Origin: Paracoccaceae bacterium
Lineage (GTDB): Bacteria > Pseudomonadota > Alphaproteobacteria > Rhodobacterales > Rhodobacteraceae
NCBI GenBank assembly: GCA_023263735.1
Contig: JALQUQ010000094.1
Location: 1-9,117, forward strand
Reading direction: 5' to 3'
Length of the DNA stretch: 9,117 nucleotides
The notes under the pieces were generated by a model, which saw only the letters and a program-made list of their open reading frames with translations, made no database searches and was not told the origin of the DNA. Each line of letters starts with the position of its first letter. The stretch's first letter is position 1. A program made the position numbers and the translations under genes. Positions 5,543 through 9,117 of the stretch are shown one piece after another.

Positions 5543-7648
5543 TCAGCCCTTGGCAGTGCCCAAGAAGTCGACAGCCACCAACCCCTTACCCTCGGGGCGA
5601 ACCAACACGGGGTTGATCTCGGCCTCGGCCAGATTGGGGGTGCGCAAGATCACCTGCCCAAATTGCACCGCCGCATTGATCAAGGCCTCGATATCGGCCT
5701 TGGGCGCACCACGGAACCCTTGCAGCACCGTCCACAGCTTCAGCCGCTTCAACGCCCGCTCCACATCGGCGCGGGTGGCGGGCAAGGCCAGATAGGTGAT
5801 GTCGCGATACAGTTCCACCGCAACGCCGCCCGACCCGATCGAGAGAACAGGACCGAAATCGGTATTGCCAAGGCAGGACAAGACCGCCTCGACCCCATCG
5901 GTCACCATTTCCTGCACAAGGATCGGCAAATCGGGGTTCGACAAGATGCGGCGGAACTCGGCGCCATGCGCCTCAACCTCGGCCGGGGTCGCGACCTTCA
6001 GCTTGACCAAGCCCAGTTCGGTCTTGTGCTCGGCGGCATCCGGCAGAACCTTGACCACCACCGGCCATTTCAGATCCTTGCAGGCCTCGGCCGCCGATTG
6101 GCCGGGCTGGACCAAAGTCCATTTTGCGGGCGTCACGCCAGCGGTTTCCAGATACTCCATCATCTCGCCCCAAGTCTGGGGCAAGGACAAGGTTTCCCCT
6201 TCAACCGGGGCGGCAATTTCGATCCCGCGATAGCGGCGGCGGTCATAAAGCCAGCGCAGCGCCCGCATGGTATTCGACGGATCGTCCGAAATCAGGATGC
6301 CCGCCGCCGCAAATTCGGCACGGGTTTCCGCGCTGACCTTTTCCATGGCAAAGGTGATGACGATGGGCAGACCGCTGTCCTTGGCCGCCTGTTTGAACGC
6401 ATCGGCGTTGTCGGTCAGGTCTTTCATCCCCGACGAGGCAAACTGGATCACGATCGCCTCGGTCCGCTTTTCAGCCGACAGCACGGCCAAGGTGTCGCGG
6501 AACAGGTTGGGATATTGGCGGATCTGGCCGGTCAGATCGACCGGGTTGGCCTTGCGGGCAAATTCGGGCAACGTTGCCTCAAGCTTGACCATGGTGTCAT
6601 CGCTAAAGGTACACATCGGCAGGCCGCGTTCGTCGCTGTGGTCGGCCAACAAGGCCCCTGCACCGCCCGACGAGCTGAGAACCGCGATCCCCCCCAGCGG
6701 ATCACCCGAAGCGCGCGGGTCGGGCATATAGGACAGGCATTCCACCGCCGCCATCGCCTCTCCCAGACTGTCGACCATGATGATGCCAGCCTGCTCCAAC
6801 ACATCGGTATAGATGGCATGAGGCGACGCGATCTTGCCGGTATGCGAGGCGGTCGCCTCTTGCCCAAAGGCCGAACGACCAGCCTTCAGCACCACGATCT
6901 GAATGCCCCGCTGGCGCGCACGGGCCGCGATTGGCAGCAGGCGGGCGGCGTTGTCCAGACCTTCCAGATACAAACCGACGACGCGCACGTCATCCTGTTC
7001 GACCACCCAGCCCAAGGCATCCAGCGCGTCCATGCAGGTTTCATTGCCCACGCTGACGACATAGGAACAGCCCAGACCCGAGCGCTGCAAATGCGCGCCA
7101 ATGGCCCCCATCAGCGCGCCGGACTGGCTGACGATCGCGATCGGCGCATGGCGCAGATTGGTCAGACCAAAGGCAGCGGCCCCAAAGGTCAGCATCGTTT
7201 TGGCGCGAACCGACCAAACCCCCTGCCCGTTCGGGCCAAGCACATGAACGCCATGCTCACGCGCGGCGGCGCGCAATTCCTTGGCAAGTTCTTTGCCGCT
7301 TTCGATTTCTTCGAAGCCTGCGGAATAGACGATGGCGCATTCGATCCCTTTGGCCCCGCATTCCGCGATCAGGCCCGGCACGGTTGCCGCGGGCGTGATG
7401 ATCAGCGCGACATCGGGCACTTCGGGCAAATCGGCCAGCGTCTTATAGGCCTTGTGCCCCTCAACATCATCCGCCGAGGGCGAGACCGGATAGATGCGGC
7501 CTTCGAAACCATGCTGAATCAAGATCTTGACGATACGGTTCCGCGCACCAGGTTTGGGCGACGCCCCAACGATTGCCACACTTTTCGCGCGAAACACCTT
7601 GTCGAGCGGCGGAAGGGAGGAGTCAGCAAGAGGGGTGTGCAAGGTCAT
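5543..7648 (-). CDS. Single-chain acyl-CoA synthetase (NDP/ADP-forming; acetate-CoA ligase family)
   Basis: This 701-aa protein has both halves of the ADP-forming acyl-CoA synthetase superfamily fused. The alpha-like part has a CoA-binding Rossmann domain (SVAIVGASPKPG, 23-34), two succinyl-CoA-ligase-like domains and the phospho-histidine motif ATASHTGK with His269; NPVD is at 368-371. The beta-like ATP-grasp part (about 490-701) has VVVKVL with K533, HKTELG (541-546), GSGG (606-609) and AEINPVLV (676-683). The reaction is acid + CoA + ATP giving acyl-CoA + ADP + phosphate, reversible, in the cytoplasm. All key residues are present, so it should be active; the acid is unknown. The chosen ATG at 7648 fits the family N-terminus (a short lead before SVAIVGAS). 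An upstream ATG at 7747 would add 33 arginine-rich residues that look non-coding. No Shine-Dalgarno is evident; GATAAT lies six bases before the ATG. It heads a minus-strand pair with the AbrB gene. Confidence 0.92.
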   Translation of the reverse strand: MTLHTPLADSSLPPLDKVFRAKSVAIVGASPKPGARNRIVKILIQHGFEGRIYPVSPSADDVEGHKAYKTLADLPEVPDVALIITPAATVPGLIAECGAKGIECAIVYSAGFEEIESGKELAKELRAAAREHGVHVLGPNGQGVWSVRAKTMLTFGAAAFGLTNLRHAPIAIVSQSGALMGAIGAHLQRSGLGCSYVVSVGNETCMDALDALGWVVEQDDVRVVGLYLEGLDNAARLLPIAARARQRGIQIVVLKAGRSAFGQEATASHTGKIASPHAIYTDVLEQAGIIMVDSLGEAMAAVECLSYMPDPRASGDPLGGIAVLSSSGGAGALLADHSDERGLPMCTFSDDTMVKLEATLPEFARKANPVDLTGQIRQYPNLFRDTLAVLSAEKRTEAIVIQFASSGMKDLTDNADAFKQAAKDSGLPIVITFAMEKVSAETRAEFAAAGILISDDPSNTMRALRWLYDRRRYRGIEIAAPVEGETLSLPQTWGEMMEYLETAGVTPAKWTLVQPGQSAAEACKDLKWPVVVKVLPDAAEHKTELGLVKLKVATPAEVEAHGAEFRRILSNPDLPILVQEMVTDGVEAVLSCLGNTDFGPVLSIGSGGVAVELYRDITYLALPATRADVERALKRLKLWTVLQGFRGAPKADIEALINAAVQFGQVILRTPNLAEAEINPVLVRPEGKGLVAVDFLGTAKG

Positions 7649-7760
7649 GTTCCAATTATCTCTAGGGTCGCTTGTCCGCCGGCCTTTGGCGATTGAGGAA
7701 CCGTATCGCAAACCCCGTGCCATTTTCCGGGCACCTCGCTGCGACATTGATGAATGCCCC

Positions 7761-7780
7761 TCATGACCGACTCGGCATGA
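7761..7780. promoter_or_regulatory. 20-base imperfect palindrome, possible operator
   Basis: TCATGACCGA / CTCGGCATGA form an inverted repeat: TCATG-(A)-CCGA pairs with TCGG-CATGA, nine matched positions per arm with one unpaired A and a central C. The almost absent loop argues for a dimeric protein-binding site rather than an RNA hairpin. It lies in the divergent region, 112 bases upstream of the synthetase ATG and 87 bases upstream of the preferred DUF2255 start. The regulator is unknown and no regulator gene is in the window. Confidence 0.4.
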
Positions 7781-7867
7781 GAAGTGCTAATCCTTGAACT
7801 TGAAACTGCTATTGTCTTGACAGAAATAGATTTCTTTGCGCCATGGCTTTTTGAGAAGGCACGCAGC

Positions 7868-8248
7868 GTGTACTGGCTAAAACACGAAAGTGACAGGTTT
7901 ATCGAGGCCGACGATTTCCACGTCGCACCTTTCCGAGCCGACGGAAAAACCTATGGAACACCGACGTTTATCTGGTCGGTCGTTGTGCAGGGTCGCCTGT
8001 TTGTGCGCGCCTACAACGGGACATCGTCATCGTGGTATCGGGCCGCTGTCACCGTCGGTTCCGGGCGGATCGTGCTGACGGGGCGAAGCTTTAAGGTCAA
8101 TTTCCGCGTTGCGGACCCAAGCTTTGCGAATGAGATCGATGAGGCGTACAAGTTCAAATACGCCTCATCCCGTTATTTGAAGCCCATGATTTCGGATCGC
8201 GCCCGTGCCGCCACGCTTGAGGTGACACCGTTCGATCCCATGGGCTGA
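7868..8248 (+). CDS. DUF2255 family protein
   Basis: The 126-aa product matches the DUF2255 pattern as I recall it: EADDFHVAPFRADG (13-26), YGTPTFIWSVVV (29-40), the hallmark RAYNGTSSSWYRAA (47-60), then DEAYKFKYASSRYL and a final RARAATLEVTP. The family is small, soluble and of unknown function; the aromatic/arginine core suggests a flavin- or ligand-binding split-barrel-like fold, which is only a guess. I chose the GTG at 7868 because GAGAAGG ends eight bases before it and the resulting length fits the family. Another in-frame GTG at 7784 would add 28 residues encoded by an AT-rich stretch (32 G/C in the 80 bases 7781-7860 by my count) that looks more like a promoter, with TTGACA at 7817-7822. 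It is divergent from the synthetase and convergent with the cupin gene. Confidence 0.8.
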   Translation: MYWLKHESDRFIEADDFHVAPFRADGKTYGTPTFIWSVVVQGRLFVRAYNGTSSSWYRAAVTVGSGRIVLTGRSFKVNFRVADPSFANEIDEAYKFKYASSRYLKPMISDRARAATLEVTPFDPMG

Positions 8249-8280
8249 CCTGCGCCCTTGGCAACCGGGCTGGCGGTGCA

Positions 8281-8318
8281 TTGCGTTGCTGGCCACCGAT
8301 CCCGACGGCCAGCCGCAA
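8281..8318. terminator. Possible bidirectional terminator hairpin
   Basis: In the 82 bases between the convergent DUF2255 and cupin genes, TTGCG-TT-GCTGGCC (8281-8294) pairs with GGCCAGC-CGCAA (8307-8318): 12 pairs with a two-base bulge and a 12-base loop. Neither side has a clear U-tract, so termination is inferred mainly from position between two gene ends. Confidence 0.4.
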
Positions 8319-8330
8319 AATCACTTTCGA

Positions 8331-8726
8331 TCAGGCGCCGTATTGTTCGTCGGTGACCTTTTCCATCCAGGTGACCGGCGATCCGTCGATGCTTTCCTGA
8401 ATGGCGAAATGGCTCATTGCACTGCCGGGCGCGGCCCCGTGCCAGTGGCGGACGCCAGCGGGGAACCAAACCACATCCCCTTGATAGATTTCCTGAATTT
8501 CGCCACCCTCAACCTGAACACGGCCGCGCCCAAAGGTCACGATCAGGGTTTGCCCTGCCGGATGCGTGTGCCAAGCCGTGCGTGCGCCCGGCTCGAACGT
8601 CACATGCGCACCGGAAACACGGCCCGGTTCTTCTGCGGCGAACATCGGGTCCACGCGGACAGTCCCCGAAAAATAGTCGGTCGGCCCCGGATACGAAGGG
8701 TTGGTCCCGCTGCGGGTAATTTTCAT
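8331..8726 (-). CDS. Small cupin protein, Mn-dependent hydroxynitrile lyase-like
   Basis: This 131-aa single-domain cupin has motif 1 as [17 protein letters not shown] and motif 2 as [16 protein letters not shown]. Metal ligands are His53, His55, Gln59 and His94. These are the same residues at the same numbering as in the Mn-dependent cupin hydroxynitrile lyase of Granulicella tundricola, as I recall that protein; Ala40, Val42 and Gln110, known active-site positions there, are also unchanged, and the C-terminal [10 protein letters not shown] matches that group. Many bacteria carry such proteins with no known cyanohydrin role, and the physiological substrate is unresolved. The ATG at 8726 is chosen for AAGGAG six bases upstream and because the family starts M-x-I-x-R-x-G; the 26 upstream in-frame codons are not family-like. 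The gene is monocistronic here, convergent with the DUF2255 gene, with a palindromic site about 130 bases upstream. Confidence 0.9.
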   Translation of the reverse strand: MKITRSGTNPSYPGPTDYFSGTVRVDPMFAAEEPGRVSGAHVTFEPGARTAWHTHPAGQTLIVTFGRGRVQVEGGEIQEIYQGDVVWFPAGVRHWHGAAPGSAMSHFAIQESIDGSPVTWMEKVTDEQYGA

Positions 8727-8853
8727 GGAAGTCTCCTTCATTTGAACACAGGCCGCCAGAGCGCAATCTGCGCGCCAATTCCAGCCAGAACGCCATCCTT
8801 TCACAAGACCAGAAGTTGCCGCGCGGCGAAAGAGCCAGTGCCCACAACCACTT

Positions 8854-8868
8854 ATGAAGCCGCTTCAT
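8854..8868. promoter_or_regulatory. Perfect 15-base palindrome with LysR-type T-N11-A box
   Basis: ATGAAGC-C-GCTTCAT is a perfect 7+7 inverted repeat about a single central base, and contains T-N11-A (T8855 to A8867), the classical LysR-type regulator box with internal dyad. It lies 128 bases upstream of the cupin ATG, within a region that could control the cupin gene and any gene to the right. The symmetry is seen; the regulator family is inferred. Confidence 0.45.
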
Positions 8869-8944
8869 CAAAGGGGGGCCTGTGTCGCCAACAGATGCAA
8901 GGCCCACCCAAAAAACGGCCCCACGTTCGCGAAACAGACACGCA

Positions 8945-9117
8945 ATGACCGCCCGGCGGACAGTTTTTGCCCAGCGCGCCCCGCAAAGGCTGGATCGGCG
9001 ACACCCGTTTCCTCCATTGGCCGCCACCAAGCCCGGCGGTGCTACTTCGTTAGATTTGGCAGGGTTCAAGGCTGATGTACTCAAGTCTCCGACCTATGCC
9101 GCAATGCTCAAAGCTCA
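8945..9117 (+). CDS. Possible partial reading frame at right edge, unrecognised
   Basis: From ATG 8945 the frame is open for 57 codons to the window edge. The later part (residues about 36-57, reading TSLDLAGFKADVLKSPTYAA) looks protein-like, but the first 30 residues are arginine-rich and there is no Shine-Dalgarno before the ATG, so if real the start may be further downstream (for example TTG at 9017). Third-position GC is lower than in the other genes. I do not recognise a family. The direction would be divergent from the cupin gene, which would place the 8854-8868 palindrome between them. Confidence 0.25.
   Translation, partial: MTARRTVFAQRAPQRLDRRHPFPPLAATKPGGATSLDLAGFKADVLKSPTYAAMLKA

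Larger units (their letters stand above)
8727..9117. other. Stretch with no convincing complete gene, upstream of the cupin gene
   Basis: These 391 bases contain the cupin ribosome binding site (AAGGAG complement at 8733-8738), a perfect palindrome at 8854-8868, and a possible partial reading frame from 8945. A minus-strand open frame from 9084 into the cupin region has no family resemblance and overlaps the cupin gene in another frame. No RNA gene or mobile-element end was recognised. Confidence 0.6.

Noticed and set aside
5525..7696. 723-codon plus-strand open frame opposite the acyl-CoA synthetase gene
   Set aside because: Its translation is rich in Arg, Gln, His and Gly with no family resemblance, as expected for the antisense of a high-GC gene; the minus strand encodes all catalytic motifs of the synthetase.
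8509..9084. 191-codon minus-strand open frame upstream of and into the cupin gene
   Set aside because: It enters the cupin coding region in the wrong frame, lacks a ribosome binding site and resembles no known protein.
1..9117. CRISPR arrays, tRNA or rRNA genes, insertion-sequence ends
   Set aside because: I looked for regularly spaced repeats, cloverleaf-like sequences and transposase motifs by eye and saw none.

Overview
The window reads as a high-GC alphaproteobacterial chromosome segment, most likely from the Rhodobacterales (Paracoccus/Roseobacter side). The basis is GC-rich third codon positions, clear Shine-Dalgarno sequences, and the mix of a TRAP solute-binding protein, an AbrB-type membrane protein, a single-chain ADP-forming acyl-CoA synthetase and several small dehydrogenases. 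The species cannot be named from sequence alone.

Layout, left to right. Positions 1-2944 hold a minus-strand operon transcribed right to left: a classical short-chain dehydrogenase/reductase (SDR), a periplasmic TRAP substrate-binding protein, and an iron-alcohol-dehydrogenase/maleylacetate-reductase family protein that runs off the left edge. Positions 2945-3080 form a divergent promoter region carrying a near-consensus sigma-54 (-24/-12) promoter that points right. Positions 3081-4379 (plus) encode a beta-hydroxyacid dehydrogenase whose C-terminal helical domain is present twice. It ends tail-to-tail, with overlapping stop codons, against a minus-strand pair: a two-unit AbrB-family integral membrane protein (4376-5443) and a 701-residue acyl-CoA synthetase (5543-7648). 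From 7649 rightwards the genes are small and look accessory: a DUF2255 protein (plus), a cupin closely resembling the Mn-dependent hydroxynitrile lyase type (minus), and about 390 bases with no convincing gene except a possible partial reading frame at the right edge.

Taken together, positions 1-7648 look like an uptake-and-catabolism locus for an unidentified organic acid. A TRAP binding protein and a possible membrane exporter or permease (AbrB family) handle transport. Three NAD(P)-type oxidoreductases (SDR, beta-hydroxyacid dehydrogenase, Fe-ADH homologue) interconvert hydroxy and keto groups, and an ADP-forming acyl-CoA synthetase activates or releases the acid. The substrate is not evident from sequence. 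The most unusual points are the tandem-duplicated C-terminal domain of the beta-hydroxyacid dehydrogenase, the sigma-54 promoter in front of it, the loss of most metal ligands in the Fe-ADH homologue, and two clean palindromes near the small genes at the right.
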